Source of the DNA: Pseudomonas helmanticensis | GTDB taxonomy: Bacteria; Pseudomonadota; Gammaproteobacteria; Pseudomonadales; Pseudomonadaceae | DNA: 64,000 bases | Direction: 5' to 3' | Assembly: GCF_900182985.1 (NCBI RefSeq) | Contig: NZ_FXUY01000001.1 | Location: 2,790,001 to 2,854,000 of the forward strand | In this document: in pieces, positions 25,047-34,742 of the stretch | Layout of the letters: each line of letters begins with the position of its first letter | Position numbering within the stretch: position 1 is the stretch's first letter | The notes under the pieces: generated by a model | The model's database searches: none | Told to the model about the DNA's origin: nothing | Seen by the model: only the letters and a program-made list of their open reading frames with translations | Program-made: the position numbers and the translations under genes

Positions 25047-26503
25047 GCAAGTCGCTACTCTCCATCGCAGTCGCCGCCTTCGTGCTGAGCGGTTGCTCGC
25101 TGATACCTGACTATCAGCAGCCTGAGGCTCCGGTCGCAGGCCAATACCCACAGGGGCCGGCGTACTCGCCGGCCCAGGCACCGGCGCAGGCCGCTGCCGA
25201 GCAGGGCTGGAAGCAGTTTTTCCATGACCCGGCGCTGCAACAGCTGATCCAGGTCTCCCTGGAAAACAACCGCGACTTGCGTGTCGCGGCGCTGAACATC
25301 GACGCTTACGCGGCTCAATACCGCATCCAGCGTGCCGACCTGTTCCCGGCAGTTTCGGCCAATGCCAGTGGCAGCCGTCAGCGGGTTCCGGCCCGTGCCT
25401 CGCAGACCGGTGAAGCGGGCATCACCAGCTCCTACTCCGCCACCGTCGGCATCAGCGCCTACGAACTCGACCTGTTCGGTCGCGTTCGCAGCCTGAGCGA
25501 GCAAGCGTTGCAACAATACTTCGCTACTGAAGAAGCGCGTCGCAGCACCCAGATCAGTCTGGTTGCCAGCGTCGCCAACGCTTACCTGACCTGGCAAGCG
25601 GACAAGGAACTGCTCAAGCTGACCCAAGACACCCTCGGTGCCTTCGAAGAAAGCTACAAGCTGACCAGCCGCAGCAACGAAGTCGGTGTCGCGTCGGCGC
25701 TGGATCTGGCGCAGTCGCGCACGTCGGTGGAAAACGCCCGTGCACAACTGGCGCGTTATACCCGCCAAGTGGCGCAGGACGAAAACAGCCTGACCCTGCT
25801 GCTCGGCACCGGTATTCCGGCCAATCTGCAAGCGGCCAAACCGCTGTCGGATGACCTGCTCAGCGACGTACCGGCCGGTCTGCCTTCGGATCTGCTGCAA
25901 CGTCGTCCGGACATCCTCCAGGCCGAGTACAACCTGAAGGCAGCCAACGCCAACATCGGCGCGGCGCGTGCAGCGTTCTTCCCGAGCATCAGCCTGACCG
26001 CCAACGCGGGCAGCCTGAGCCCGGACCTGTCCGGCCTGTTCAAGGGCGGTTCGGGGACGTGGCTGTTCCAGCCGCAGATCAACCTGCCGATCTTCAACGC
26101 CGGCAGCCTGCGCGCCAGCCTCGACGCCGCCAAGATCCAGAAGGACATTGGCGTGGCGAACTACGAGAAGTCCATTCAAACGGCCTTCCAGGAAGTCGCC
26201 GACGGTCTCGCCGCCCGCCAGACCTACACCGACCAGCTGCAGGCGCAGCGTGACTTCGTGCAGGCCAACCAGGATTACTACCGTCTGGCCGAGCGTCGCT
26301 ACCGCATCGGTGTCGACAGCAACCTGACCTTCCTCGATGCCCAGCGTCAGCTGTTCAGCGCGCAACAAGCGCTGATCACCGACCGCCTCGCGCAGCTGAC
26401 CAGTGCGGTCAACCTGTACAAGGCCTTGGGCGGTGGCTGGAATGCGCAAACCGCGCAGAACGAACCGCTGAAAGAAGAAGCACCGAAGATGAAGTTGTTC
26501 TGA
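25043..26503 (+). CDS. emhC: RND outer-membrane channel lipoprotein (OprM/TtgC type)
   Basis: A 486-aa TolC-like protein with lipobox LSGCSL. Two repeated helical-barrel units are visible: [20 protein letters not shown] with [20 protein letters not shown], then [20 protein letters not shown] with [20 protein letters not shown]. NodT-family signatures such as [20 protein letters not shown] confirm the assignment. It forms the trimeric exit duct for the EmhAB pump. Its start overlaps emhB, and an intrinsic terminator follows. Confidence 0.95.
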   Translation: MSKSLLSIAVAAFVLSGCSLIPDYQQPEAPVAGQYPQGPAYSPAQAPAQAAAEQGWKQFFHDPALQQLIQVSLENNRDLRVAALNIDAYAAQYRIQRADLFPAVSANASGSRQRVPARASQTGEAGITSSYSATVGISAYELDLFGRVRSLSEQALQQYFATEEARRSTQISLVASVANAYLTWQADKELLKLTQDTLGAFEESYKLTSRSNEVGVASALDLAQSRTSVENARAQLARYTRQVAQDENSLTLLLGTGIPANLQAAKPLSDDLLSDVPAGLPSDLLQRRPDILQAEYNLKAANANIGAARAAFFPSISLTANAGSLSPDLSGLFKGGSGTWLFQPQINLPIFNAGSLRASLDAAKIQKDIGVANYEKSIQTAFQEVADGLAARQTYTDQLQAQRDFVQANQDYYRLAERRYRIGVDSNLTFLDAQRQLFSAQQALITDRLAQLTSAVNLYKALGGGWNAQTAQNEPLKEEAPKMKLF

Positions 26504-26525
26504 TCATCATCAGGTGAAAACAAGG

Positions 26526-26551
26526 AGCCCACCGATTGGTGGGCTTTTTGT
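26526..26551 (+). terminator. intrinsic terminator after emhC
   Basis: AGCCCACC-GATT-GGTGGGCT followed by TTTTGTT, 22 bp after the emhC stop. Confidence 0.9.
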
Positions 26552-26560
26552 TGGCTGAAA

Positions 26561-26635
26561 ATCAAAAGATCGCAGCCTTCGGCAGCTCCTACAGGGATCA
26601 ATGTAGGAGCTGCCGAAGGCTGCGATCTTTTGATC
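26561..26635. repeat. REP-like inverted pair, family A
   Basis: ATCAAAAGATCGCAGCCTTC...CTCCTACA and inverse around ~9 bp, just after the emhC terminator. The rest of this 364-bp gap (26636-26867) shows no gene, only a ten-codon open frame at 26743, and leads into the porin gene. Confidence 0.9.
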
Positions 26636-26867
26636 CGAATGCTGTTCGATAATCGCCCAAAACCCGCTTCCGCCGATTGAATCCCTACCACCGCCCCCCG
26701 CACCATTCGAGCCACAAAACCAATAACAACAGGTTCGACACCATGCTCAAGCGCTCCGCCCCATCCGGCTGATTGCCGTCGTTTCATCCCTGAACATTTT
26801 TCATGTCTGCGCCCGAAAACAGCGGCAGCGCCCCCGTTCGCTTAAAAAAACAAGAGAGTCCCCAGCC

Positions 26868-28127
26868 ATGACAACGTCCCCTGCGCCCTACGCATTCCCC
26901 GGCCTGATCGCCCTGGCCCTGGCTGGCGCAGCCCTGCCCGCCGTGGCGGAAGAAGCCGGTTTCGTCGACGGTGCCAAGGTCAACCTCAACCTGCGCAACT
27001 TCTACATCAACCGCAACTTCACCAATTCGACCAAAGCGCAGGGCAAGGCTGAAGAGTGGACGCAGAACTTCATCCTTGATGCCAAATCCGGCTTCACCCA
27101 AGGCACCGTCGGTTTTGGCATGGACGTGCTCGGTCTGTATTCGGTGAAGCTCGATGGCGGCAAAGGTACCGGCGGCACGCAGTTGCTGCCGCTGGATCAC
27201 GACGGCCGCCCGGCCGACAACTTCGGGCGCACCAACGTCGCCTTCAAGGCCAAGCTTTCCCAGACCGAAGTGAAGGTCGGCGAGTGGATGCCCGTGCTGC
27301 CGATCCTCCGTTCGGACGACGGTCGCTCACTGCCGCAAACCTTTCGCGGCGGCCAGATCACCTCGAAGGAAATCGACGGCCTGACCCTCTACGGCGGCCA
27401 GTTCCGCGCCAACAGCCCGCGCGACGACAGCAGCATGAGCGACATGTCGATGACCGGCAAAGCAGCGTTCACCTCGGCTCGTTTCAACTTTCAGGGCGGC
27501 GAATATGTGTTCAACGACAAGCGCACGCAGATAGGGCTGTGGAACGCCGAACTCAAGGACATCTACAGCCAGCAATACGTCAATCTGATCCACAGCCAGC
27601 CACTCGGCGACTGGACGCTGGGCGCCAACCTCGGTTTCTTCTACGGCAAGGACGACGGCAGCGCCCGCGCCGGCGATCTCGACAACAAGACCTGGTCGGG
27701 GATGTTCTCGGCCAAATATGGCGGCAACACCTTCTACGTCGGCCTGCAGAAACTCACCGGCGACAGCGCGTGGATGCGCGTCAATGGCACCAGCGGCGGC
27801 ACCCTCGCCAACGACAGCTACAACGCCAGTTACGACAACGCGCAGGAACGCTCCTGGCAACTGCGTCACGACTATAACTTCGCCGCCATGGGCGTTCCCG
27901 GCCTGACACTGATGAACCGCTACATCAGCGGCGACAACGTGCACACCGGGACCATCACCGACGGCAAGGAATGGGGCCGCGAATCGGAATTGGGCTACAC
28001 CTTGCAGAGCGGCGCGCTGAAGGATCTCAACGTCAGATGGCGCAACTCGACCATGCGCCGGGATTTCAGCAATAACGAATTCGACGAAAACCGGCTGATC
28101 GTCAGCTACCCGATCAGTCTGTTGTAA
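26868..28127 (+). CDS. OprD-family outer-membrane porin
   Basis: A 419-aa outer-membrane protein with signal peptide ending LPAVAEEAG. The mature N-terminus FVDGAKVNLNLRNFYINRNF followed by EEWTQNFILDAKSGFTQGTV is the standard OprD/Opd opening. Later strands LSQTEVKVGEWMPVLPILRS and TYNFAAMG-like turns end in ENRLIVSYPISLL, with a terminal hydrophobic strand. OprD channels take up specific amino acids or aromatic and organic acids; which OccD/OccK branch it belongs to cannot be decided by eye. It is probably monocistronic and is followed by an REP pair. Confidence 0.9.
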   Translation: MTTSPAPYAFPGLIALALAGAALPAVAEEAGFVDGAKVNLNLRNFYINRNFTNSTKAQGKAEEWTQNFILDAKSGFTQGTVGFGMDVLGLYSVKLDGGKGTGGTQLLPLDHDGRPADNFGRTNVAFKAKLSQTEVKVGEWMPVLPILRSDDGRSLPQTFRGGQITSKEIDGLTLYGGQFRANSPRDDSSMSDMSMTGKAAFTSARFNFQGGEYVFNDKRTQIGLWNAELKDIYSQQYVNLIHSQPLGDWTLGANLGFFYGKDDGSARAGDLDNKTWSGMFSAKYGGNTFYVGLQKLTGDSAWMRVNGTSGGTLANDSYNASYDNAQERSWQLRHDYNFAAMGVPGLTLMNRYISGDNVHTGTITDGKEWGRESELGYTLQSGALKDLNVRWRNSTMRRDFSNNEFDENRLIVSYPISLL

Positions 28128-28152
28128 ACACTGTTAGATCTGATCCCCGCGA

Positions 28153-28241
28153 TCCTGTAGGAGCTGCCGCAGGCTGCGATCTTTTGATCTTGTTTTTAAG
28201 ATCAAAATCAAAAGATCGCAGCCTTCGGCAGCTCCTACAGG
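28153..28241. repeat. REP-like inverted pair, family A
   Basis: TGTAGGAGCTGCCGCAGGCT...TTTTGATC and its inverse around a TTTTTAAGATCAAAA centre. It lies 25 bp after the porin stop. Confidence 0.9.
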
Positions 28242-28418
28242 AGATTTGTGCCATTGGTCTGGATTAATGGCGCTTTGCTGGGCGTCGAGTAGAGTAAAAA
28301 AACCTGAAGGACTCAGGTGTATACCCTTTCCGCTTCCGTTATCTGTTGATGTTGGTCCCCTAAAGACTTGAGCCAGGTTGTCATCGGAAGACACCTTTGA
28401 TCACCAGAGGATGACCTC

Positions 28419-29228
28419 ATGATCACCCGACTCAAATCAGCAGCCCCCGACTGGGACGCCAAAGCGTACCAGCAGTTTTCTCGCCTCAGGCAACGCCCGG
28501 TCAACGAACTGCTTGATCGTGTCGAGCTGCGAACCCCCCAACGTATTTATGACCTCGGTTGCGGCACAGGCATTGCCACGCAAGTGCTGGCCAAGCGCTG
28601 GCCGCGAGCGCAGTTACTCGGAATCGACAGTTCAGCGCAAATGCTCGAAGAAGCGCATCGCCTGCCGATCAACGCCGCATGGCAGCAATGCGATCTGCTC
28701 GACTGGCAGCCCGAACAACCGGCAGACCTGCTGTTCGCCGCCGCCGTGCTGCACTTTATCGATGGCCATGAAACGCTGCTGCCGCGCCTGCTCGGCCAGC
28801 TCAACCCGGGCGGCTGTCTGGCCGCGCACATGCCGGACTGGCGCGATGCGTTGTGGTATCGGTTGATGCTCGAAACCCTCGACGACGGTGGTGTCGGCGG
28901 CAAGCCATTGGGCACGGCGGAACTGCGTCAGCGCATGGCGGCGCGGCCGTTGTTGTCTTTGGAGGATTACTACCGCTTGCTCGCACCATTGACCAAGTCG
29001 CTGGATATCTGGGAGACCGAGCAGTTGCAGGTGGTTGATGGGAAGTCGCCGGTGTATGACTGGGTGAAAGTTTCGGCGCTGCGGCCGGTGATGCAGGCGC
29101 TGAGTTCAGCAGAACAGGCGCGGTTTATTTATCACTACCTGATGCGGGTGCATAAGCATTATCCGCAGGAGTGCGACGGGCATACGTTGTTTGCGTTCAA
29201 GCGGATATTTATTGTGGCCAGGGTTTGA
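28419..29228 (+). CDS. tam: trans-aconitate 2-methyltransferase
   Basis: A 269-aa SAM-dependent methyltransferase. The N-terminus DWDAKAYQQFSRLRQRPVNE is typical of Tam, followed by motif I IYDLGCGTGIATQVLAKRWP, GIDSSAQML and the acidic DLLDWQPE. The later segment GVGGKPLGTAELRQRMAARP and the C-terminal DWVKVSALRPVMQ also fit. Tam esterifies trans-aconitate, a spontaneous by-product that inhibits aconitase, in the cytoplasm. It is monocistronic with an REP pair after it. Confidence 0.88.
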   Translation: MITRLKSAAPDWDAKAYQQFSRLRQRPVNELLDRVELRTPQRIYDLGCGTGIATQVLAKRWPRAQLLGIDSSAQMLEEAHRLPINAAWQQCDLLDWQPEQPADLLFAAAVLHFIDGHETLLPRLLGQLNPGGCLAAHMPDWRDALWYRLMLETLDDGGVGGKPLGTAELRQRMAARPLLSLEDYYRLLAPLTKSLDIWETEQLQVVDGKSPVYDWVKVSALRPVMQALSSAEQARFIYHYLMRVHKHYPQECDGHTLFAFKRIFIVARV

Positions 29229-29232
29229 AGAG

Positions 29233-29310
29233 CAAAAGATCGCAGCCTTCGGCAGCGCCTACAGGGGAACGCATTCCAAATGTAGGAGCTGCCGAAGGCT
29301 GCGATCTTTT
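29233..29310. repeat. REP-like inverted pair, family A
   Basis: Inverted GATCGCAGCCTTCGGCAG units around ~18 bp. It lies in the convergent gap between tam and pcaC and probably marks the 3' end of the pca transcript. Confidence 0.88.
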
Positions 29311-29323
29311 CGGTTTGCACCAC

Positions 29324-29716
29324 TCACTCCCGGGATTCGACACCCAGCTCATCCCACACCGACTCGGCCAGATGAAACGTTGCATTCGCCGCCGGAATCC
29401 CGCAGTAAATCGCGCTCTGCATGATCACTTCCTTGATCTCGCCACGGCTCACACCGTTATTGGCCGCTGCGCGCAAATGCAGCTTCAGCTCGCCTTCACG
29501 GTTCATGCCGATCAGCATGGCGATGGTGATCAAACTACGCGTATGCCGAGGCAACCCTGGACGTGTCCAGATATCGCCCCAGGCATGCCGGGTGATCATT
29601 TCCTGAAACTCCGAGTTGAACTCGGTCAGCGTGGTCAGGCTGCGATCGACATGCGCATCACCGAGTACCGCGCGGCGCACTTGCATGCCGTCGTCATAAC
29701 GTTGTTTCTCGTCCAC
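29324..29716 (-). CDS. pcaC: 4-carboxymuconolactone decarboxylase
   Basis: A 130-aa protein of standard PcaC size. The start is a GTG at 29716 preceded by AAGGGGA. The sequence has AVLGDAHVDRSLTTLTEFNS, RHAWGDIWTRPGLPRHTRSL and HLRAAANNGVSRGEIKEVIM, the AhpD-like helical fold of the family. It decarboxylates 4-carboxymuconolactone to 3-oxoadipate enol-lactone. It is the last gene of pcaTBDC, 13 bp after pcaD. It lacks the Cys-x-x-Cys of the AhpD peroxidase branch. Confidence 0.93.
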   Translation of the reverse strand: MDEKQRYDDGMQVRRAVLGDAHVDRSLTTLTEFNSEFQEMITRHAWGDIWTRPGLPRHTRSLITIAMLIGMNREGELKLHLRAAANNGVSRGEIKEVIMQSAIYCGIPAANATFHLAESVWDELGVESRE

Positions 29717-29729
29717 GAAAATCCCCTTG

Positions 29730-30518
29730 TCAGACGTTTAAAAACGCCAACACACGATCACTGAAATCGGCACCGGCCTGCACATTCGACAGATGCGCCG
29801 CATAGAACTCGGCGTACTCGGCACCGCGTACATGTTCCTGAATGAAATGCCCACCGGACGGCGGCGTCACCGCATCTTCAGTGCCGGCAATCACCAGCAA
29901 CGGCACGTTGATCGAGGCGAGCTGCTCGCGAAAATCGGCATCACGCACCGCCGCGCAATTGGCCGCGTAACCCTCAGGCGAAGTGGCGGCGAGCATTTCG
30001 GTAATCTGCTTGGCTGCCGCCGGATGTTCAGCGGAAAAATCCGGGGTAAACCAACGGGCAATCGACGCATCACGCAGGGCAACCATCGCTGCCGCGCCGT
30101 CACGCAGCACGGTTTCGATGCGTGGATTCCACACCGACGGATCGCCGATTTTTGCCGCCGTGTTGCAGACAATCAGCTTGTTCAAACGATGACCGGCATT
30201 GATCCCCAACCACTGCCCAATCAACCCGCCCATCGACAGTCCGCAGAAATGCGCGCGTTCGATGTGCAACGCATCCAGCAAACCGAGTACGTCATGACCG
30301 AGTTGCTCGATGCGGTACGGCCCCGGCGTCACCAGCGATTGACCGTGACCACGGGTATCGAAACGCAGCACGCGAAAGTGCTCGGTGAACGCCGGCATCT
30401 GCGCGTCCCACATGTGCAAATCAGTGCCCAACGAGTTGGACAGCACCAGCACCGGCGCATCGACCGGACCTTCTATTTGATAGTGCAGTTCGCCATCGGC
30501 GAGTTGAACGAAAGCCAC
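29730..30518 (-). CDS. pcaD: 3-oxoadipate enol-lactonase
   Basis: A 262-aa alpha/beta hydrolase with a GTG start at 30518 and AGGAGAGG just upstream. Motifs are LSNSLGTDLHMWDAQMPAF (oxyanion region), FCGLSMGGLIGQWLG (nucleophile Ser in G-x-S-x-G), GTEDAVTPPSGG (Asp) and a C-terminal AAHLSNVQAG (His). It opens the enol-lactone ring to 3-oxoadipate. It lies between pcaB (12 bp) and pcaC (13 bp) and is clearly co-transcribed. It is separate from pcaC rather than fused as PcaL. Confidence 0.94.
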   Translation of the reverse strand: MAFVQLADGELHYQIEGPVDAPVLVLSNSLGTDLHMWDAQMPAFTEHFRVLRFDTRGHGQSLVTPGPYRIEQLGHDVLGLLDALHIERAHFCGLSMGGLIGQWLGINAGHRLNKLIVCNTAAKIGDPSVWNPRIETVLRDGAAAMVALRDASIARWFTPDFSAEHPAAAKQITEMLAATSPEGYAANCAAVRDADFREQLASINVPLLVIAGTEDAVTPPSGGHFIQEHVRGAEYAEFYAAHLSNVQAGADFSDRVLAFLNV

Positions 30519-30530
30519 AGCCCTCTCCTT

Positions 30531-31895
30531 TCAGACAGACAATGCGTTGTGTTCGGCCACCGCGCGCTCGACCCAGGTTCGCGCCTGGCCAAGGTAATGG
30601 GCGGGGTTCAAAAGATGATCAAGTTCAGCGCTGCTCAACTCGGCGGTAACTTTGGGTTCGTCACCCAGTACGGCGCGCAAGTGGCGCTGTTCGGCCACCG
30701 CGCGTTTGCAGCATTGCTCAAGCAAATGATGCGCGGTGTCGCGGCCAACCCGTTGCGCAAGCACGATGCTCACCGCTTCGGCCAGCACCAGCCCTTGGGT
30801 TAGTTCGAGATTGCGCGCCATGCGTTCGGCGTCGACTTCCAGGCCCTCGGCGAGCAAGCGCGCCTGTTGCAGCGAACCCGACACCAGGCAGCAAATCTCC
30901 GGCAAGGTTTCCCACTCGGCATGCCACAGACCGAGGCTGCGCTCGTGCTCTTGCGGCATCGCGCTGAACAGCGTCGAGACCAGACCCGGCACCCGCGTCG
31001 CTGCGCCGATCAACACCGCCGCACCGACCGGATTGCGTTTGTGCGGCATGGTCGACGAGCCGCCCTTGCCCGGTGCTGAAGGTTCGAACACTTCGCCCGC
31101 TTCGGTCTGCATCAACAGGCTGATGTCGCGGCCGAATTTGCCGAGGCTGCCGGCGATCAAACCGAGCACCGCGCCGAACTCGACCACGCGATCACGTTGG
31201 GTGTGCCACGGTTGTTCGGGCAAGGTCAGTTGCAGTTCTTCGGCCAGCGCTTCGGCAATCGGTAACGCCTGTTCGCCCAAGGCTGCGAGCGTCCCGGATG
31301 CGCCACCAAATTGCAGCACCAGCAGACGCGGTTTAAGTTCACGCAAACGCTGACGGCTGCGAGTGATCGCGCCGAGCCAACCGGCGATTTTCATGCCAAG
31401 AGTTACCGGCGTCGCGTGTTGCAGCCAGGTGCGTCCGGCCAGCGGCGTGGCGGCGTGACGTTGTGCCTGGGTGGCGAGAGACTCGGCCAATTGCGCCAGA
31501 TCGCCTTCAATCAATTCCAGCGCCTGACGCAATTGCAGGACCAATCCGGAATCCATCACGTCCTGACTGGTCGCGCCCAAATGCACATAACGCTCGGCCT
31601 CGGCATCGCTGGCGGCGATCTGCTTGCCCAGCGCCTTGACCAGCGGAATCGCCGAATTGCCGGCCGTGGCAATCGCCTCGCCCAGCGTCGCGAAGTCATA
31701 CAGACCCGCACTGCACGCCGCCGCAATCGGTGCAACCGCAGACGAAGGAATCATTCCGACCCGCGCCTCCGCCCGCGCCAGCGCCGCTTCGAAATCAAGC
31801 ATCGCCTGCACGCGGCCCTGATCGCAGAACACCTCACGCATATCGCGGGCAGTGAAGTAGGCATCGAACAATTGATTGCCCGGTCGCTGAGTCAT
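30531..31895 (-). CDS. pcaB: 3-carboxy-cis,cis-muconate cycloisomerase
   Basis: A 454-aa member of the fumarase/aspartase superfamily. It contains HLGATSQDVMDSGLVLQLRQ, RTWLQHATPVTLGMKIAGWL and the signature loop PGKGGSSTMPHKRNPVGAAV with the catalytic Ser. It converts 3-carboxy-cis,cis-muconate to 4-carboxymuconolactone in the cytoplasm. It follows pcaT by 45 bp and precedes pcaD by 12 bp. Its length is normal for the bacterial enzyme. Confidence 0.94.
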   Translation of the reverse strand: MTQRPGNQLFDAYFTARDMREVFCDQGRVQAMLDFEAALARAEARVGMIPSSAVAPIAAACSAGLYDFATLGEAIATAGNSAIPLVKALGKQIAASDAEAERYVHLGATSQDVMDSGLVLQLRQALELIEGDLAQLAESLATQAQRHAATPLAGRTWLQHATPVTLGMKIAGWLGAITRSRQRLRELKPRLLVLQFGGASGTLAALGEQALPIAEALAEELQLTLPEQPWHTQRDRVVEFGAVLGLIAGSLGKFGRDISLLMQTEAGEVFEPSAPGKGGSSTMPHKRNPVGAAVLIGAATRVPGLVSTLFSAMPQEHERSLGLWHAEWETLPEICCLVSGSLQQARLLAEGLEVDAERMARNLELTQGLVLAEAVSIVLAQRVGRDTAHHLLEQCCKRAVAEQRHLRAVLGDEPKVTAELSSAELDHLLNPAHYLGQARTWVERAVAEHNALSV

Positions 31896-31940
31896 AAAAG
31901 TCCTTGCCGGCGCGGGCCATCACGGCCCGCGCGCATCGGG

Positions 31941-33236
31941 TTAGAGATCGTGGTGCAAGTACGCTGCCTGTTTTGGCAAGCGCAGACTGAACAGGAACGC
32001 GATCGCCATCATCGCCGTCACGTACCAGTAGAAGGAGTTTTCCATGCCGATGTTCTTCAGACTCAGGGCAACGAATTCCGCCGAGCCACCGAAGATCGCA
32101 TTCGCCACCGCGTAAGCCAGGCCGACACCGAGGGCGCGAACTTCCGGCGGGAACATTTCGGCTTTCACCAGGCCGCTGATCGAGGTGTAGAAACTGACGA
32201 TTGCCAGCGCCACCGTGATCAACACAAACGCAAGAAACGGGCTGCTGACGCTTTTCAGGCTCAACAGGATTGGCACGGTGAACAGCGTGCCGAGCGCGCC
32301 GAACCAGAGCATCGAATTACGTCGGCCGATCTTGTCGGCGAGCATGCCGAACAGCGGTTGCATGCACATATACAGGAACAGCGCGCCGGTCATGATGTAG
32401 CTGGCGGTCTTGGCGTGCATACCGGCGGTGTTCACCAAGTACTTCTGCATGTAGGTGGTGAAGGTGTAGAAAATCAACGAGCCACCGGCGGTGTAACCGA
32501 GCACGGTGATGAACGCGGCTTTGTGATCGCGGAACAGCGCACTGATGCTGCCGGCGTCCTTGTGCGCGCGGGTTTCCTTGTTGGTGGTTTCTTTCAGCGA
32601 GCGACGCAGGAACAGCGAAATCAACGCGGCCACCGCACCGACCACAAAGGGAATCCGCCAGCCGTAGGCGCGCAGGTCATCTTCGGTGAGGAATTGCTGA
32701 AGAACCACGACCAGCGACACCGCCAACAGTTGCCCACCGATCAGCGTCACGTATTGGAACGAGGCGAAAAATCCGCGCTGGCCCTTGAGGGCGACTTCGC
32801 TCATGTAAGTCGCGGTGGTGCCGTACTCACCGCCGACCGACAGGCCTTGCAGCAAGCGTGCGAACAACAGCAAGACCGGTGCCCAGACGCCGATATCCTT
32901 GTAAGTCGGCAGACAGGCGATCAGCAAGGACCCGAAGCACATCATCAGAATCGAGATGAGCATCGAGTTCTTGCGGCCGTGCTTGTCGGCGACACGACCG
33001 AAAATCCAGCCGCCAATCGGGCGCATGAGGAAGCCGGCGGCGAACACGCCAGCGGTGTTCACCAGTTGCACCGTCGGGTTATCGGAGGGGAAAAACGCCG
33101 GGGCGAAGTAGATCGCGCAAAAGGCGTAGACATAGAAGTCGAACCATTCGACGAGGTTGCCGGACGAGGCGCCGACAATGGCAAAGATGCGCTTGCTGCG
33201 CTCTTCACCCGTGTAATGAGAGGTGGTGGTTTTCAT
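31941..33236 (-). CDS. pcaT: MFS dicarboxylate/beta-ketoadipate transporter
   Basis: A 431-aa, 12-helix MFS protein of the metabolite:H+ symporter group (KgtP/PcaT/ProP). Signatures are [40 protein letters not shown] and [20 protein letters not shown]. The position between pcaG and pcaB, in the pathway operon, points to PcaT, which imports beta-ketoadipate or related acids with protons. It differs from the second transporter of the cluster, PcaK, which belongs to the aromatic-acid symporter family. An REP pair separates it from pcaG. Confidence 0.88.
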   Translation of the reverse strand: MKTTTSHYTGEERSKRIFAIVGASSGNLVEWFDFYVYAFCAIYFAPAFFPSDNPTVQLVNTAGVFAAGFLMRPIGGWIFGRVADKHGRKNSMLISILMMCFGSLLIACLPTYKDIGVWAPVLLLFARLLQGLSVGGEYGTTATYMSEVALKGQRGFFASFQYVTLIGGQLLAVSLVVVLQQFLTEDDLRAYGWRIPFVVGAVAALISLFLRRSLKETTNKETRAHKDAGSISALFRDHKAAFITVLGYTAGGSLIFYTFTTYMQKYLVNTAGMHAKTASYIMTGALFLYMCMQPLFGMLADKIGRRNSMLWFGALGTLFTVPILLSLKSVSSPFLAFVLITVALAIVSFYTSISGLVKAEMFPPEVRALGVGLAYAVANAIFGGSAEFVALSLKNIGMENSFYWYVTAMMAIAFLFSLRLPKQAAYLHHDL

Positions 33237-33324
33237 TGTTTTTCACTCGATAGGGACAGTGAGAGTCTAGACATACTTTGCAACAGTCCCGTTCCACAGT
33301 TCCATCAGCAACACAGTTCTCCCC

Positions 33325-33420
33325 TGTGGGAGCGAGCCTGCTCGCGAAGAGGGAGTGTCAGACGACATTTATGTTGGCTGACCCACCGCTTTCGCGAGCA
33401 GGCTCGCTCCCACAGGGGAT
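33325..33420. repeat. REP-like inverted pair, family B
   Basis: TGTGGGAGCGAGCCTGCTCG and its inverse, about 50 bp apart. It lies between pcaG and pcaT and may divide pcaHG from pcaTBDC as separate mRNA segments. Confidence 0.88.
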
Positions 33421-33433
33421 TGGTGGTGTTCTT

Positions 33434-34000
33434 TTAATAATCGAAGAACACCGTCTCGGCGTCGGTGCCCTGCAGAATCACATTCCACTGGTAAACCCCC
33501 GAGGCATCCTTCTTCGCCAGCAACGTCGCACGACGCTCAGCCGGCACGCACTCAAGCAGCGGATCATCAACGTTCGCCGGCTCGCCATCAAAATAAATCC
33601 GCGTCAGCAAGTGCTTCACCAGGCCACGGGCAAACACTAACACCACCAAATGCGGCGCCTGGGTCGAGCCCTTCAGCCCCTCAACCGTACCCGGCTTGAT
33701 CGTGGTGAAACGAAAGCGCCCTTCAGCATCCACCGGCACCCGGCCAAAGCCTTCGAAGTGCGGGTCGAGCGGCTTGTCCTGCTCGTCTTCCGGGTGGTCG
33801 TATTTGCCGGCAGCGTTGGCCTGCCAGACTTCCAGCATGGCATCGTTGACGACATCGCCATTGCCATCCACCACTTGCCCGGTGATCGCTACGCGCTCGC
33901 CGAGAGTTTGTTCGACGGTGAGGTCTTCGCGGTTCAGCCAGGTCAGGCCGATGTGGTAATACGGCCCGACGGTGTGGGACGTGGTCGCAGTCAGCGTCAT
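33434..34000 (-). CDS. pcaG: protocatechuate 3,4-dioxygenase alpha subunit
   Basis: A 188-aa protein started at MTLTATTSHTVGPYYHIGLT (34000). The ribosome site is the GGAGAA inside the end of pcaH, whose stop is 1 bp away, so the two are coupled. It carries the intradiol dioxygenase fold: ITGQVVDGNGDVVNDAMLEV, WQANAAGKYDHPED and GRFRFTTIKPG, without the iron ligands of the beta chain, as expected. Together with PcaH it cleaves protocatechuate to 3-carboxy-cis,cis-muconate. Confidence 0.95.
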   Translation of the reverse strand: MTLTATTSHTVGPYYHIGLTWLNREDLTVEQTLGERVAITGQVVDGNGDVVNDAMLEVWQANAAGKYDHPEDEQDKPLDPHFEGFGRVPVDAEGRFRFTTIKPGTVEGLKGSTQAPHLVVLVFARGLVKHLLTRIYFDGEPANVDDPLLECVPAERRATLLAKKDASGVYQWNVILQGTDAETVFFDY

Positions 34001-34001
34001 C

Positions 34002-34706
34002 TTATTTCTCCATCGGCGTGGCTTCACGCCCGCGCAGCACGATGTCCCAACGATAACCGAGGGCGTAGGACGGAATGGTTTTTTCCAGATCGAAACGGGC
34101 GATCAGGCGTTCCTTGGCCGAGGTGTCCGGCACGCAGTTGTAGATCGGGTCGTACGCCAGCAACGGGTCGCCCGGAAAATACATTTGCGTGACCAGACGC
34201 GTGAGGATGCTCGGCCCGAACAGCGAAAAGTGGATATGCGCCGGGCGCCACGCATTGTGGTGGTTGCCCCACGGATAGGCGCCGGGCTTGATGGTCTGGA
34301 ACTGGTACCAGCCATCGGCGTCGGTCACGGTGCGGCCGGTGCCGGTGAAATTCGGGTCGAGCGGCGCGTCGTGCAGGTCGCGCTGGTGGTTGTAGCGGCC
34401 GGCGGCGTTGGCCTGCCAGATCTCCACGAGAATCCCCGGCACCGGCAAGCCGTTTTCGTCGAGCACGCGGCCGTGAATGATGATGCGCTCGCCCTGTGGC
34501 TCGCCTTGATGCTGGGCGGTCAGGTCGTTATCGGTATCGCCGACACGCTCGGCGCCGATGGTCGGGCCGGTGATTTCCGACAGCGAATGCGGCAGAAACA
34601 CCAACGGCTTCGACGGCGAGCGCAGGTTGGTGGATTGATACGTCGGGTGCAGGTACTCAGGCTGAGTGCCTTCCTGCGGACGACGGTAACCAGGCTTGTC
34701 AGACAT
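34002..34706 (-). CDS. pcaH: protocatechuate 3,4-dioxygenase beta subunit
   Basis: A 234-aa iron-binding subunit. The four non-haem Fe(III) ligands are visible with canonical spacing: Tyr105 in GRYNHQRD, Tyr144 in PGAYPWGN, and His157 and His159 in RPAHIHF. This is the well-known 108/147/160/162 set shifted by three. The N-terminus PGYRRPQEGTQPEYLHPTYQ matches other PcaH proteins. It follows pcaF by 36 bp and is coupled to pcaG. Confidence 0.97.
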   Translation of the reverse strand: MSDKPGYRRPQEGTQPEYLHPTYQSTNLRSPSKPLVFLPHSLSEITGPTIGAERVGDTDNDLTAQHQGEPQGERIIIHGRVLDENGLPVPGILVEIWQANAAGRYNHQRDLHDAPLDPNFTGTGRTVTDADGWYQFQTIKPGAYPWGNHHNAWRPAHIHFSLFGPSILTRLVTQMYFPGDPLLAYDPIYNCVPDTSAKERLIARFDLEKTIPSYALGYRWDIVLRGREATPMEK

Positions 34707-34742
34707 GTCGCTTTCCTCTGTTCTTATTCGTCACGGCTTGCG

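Noticed and set aside
23172..25181. 669-codon open frame antisense to emhB
   Set aside because: Shadow of a strongly conserved RND permease gene; no domain or ribosome site.
26743..26772. Ten-codon frame before the porin gene (MLKRSAPSG)
   Set aside because: Could be a leader peptide or the remnant of a gene, but nothing else supports either reading.
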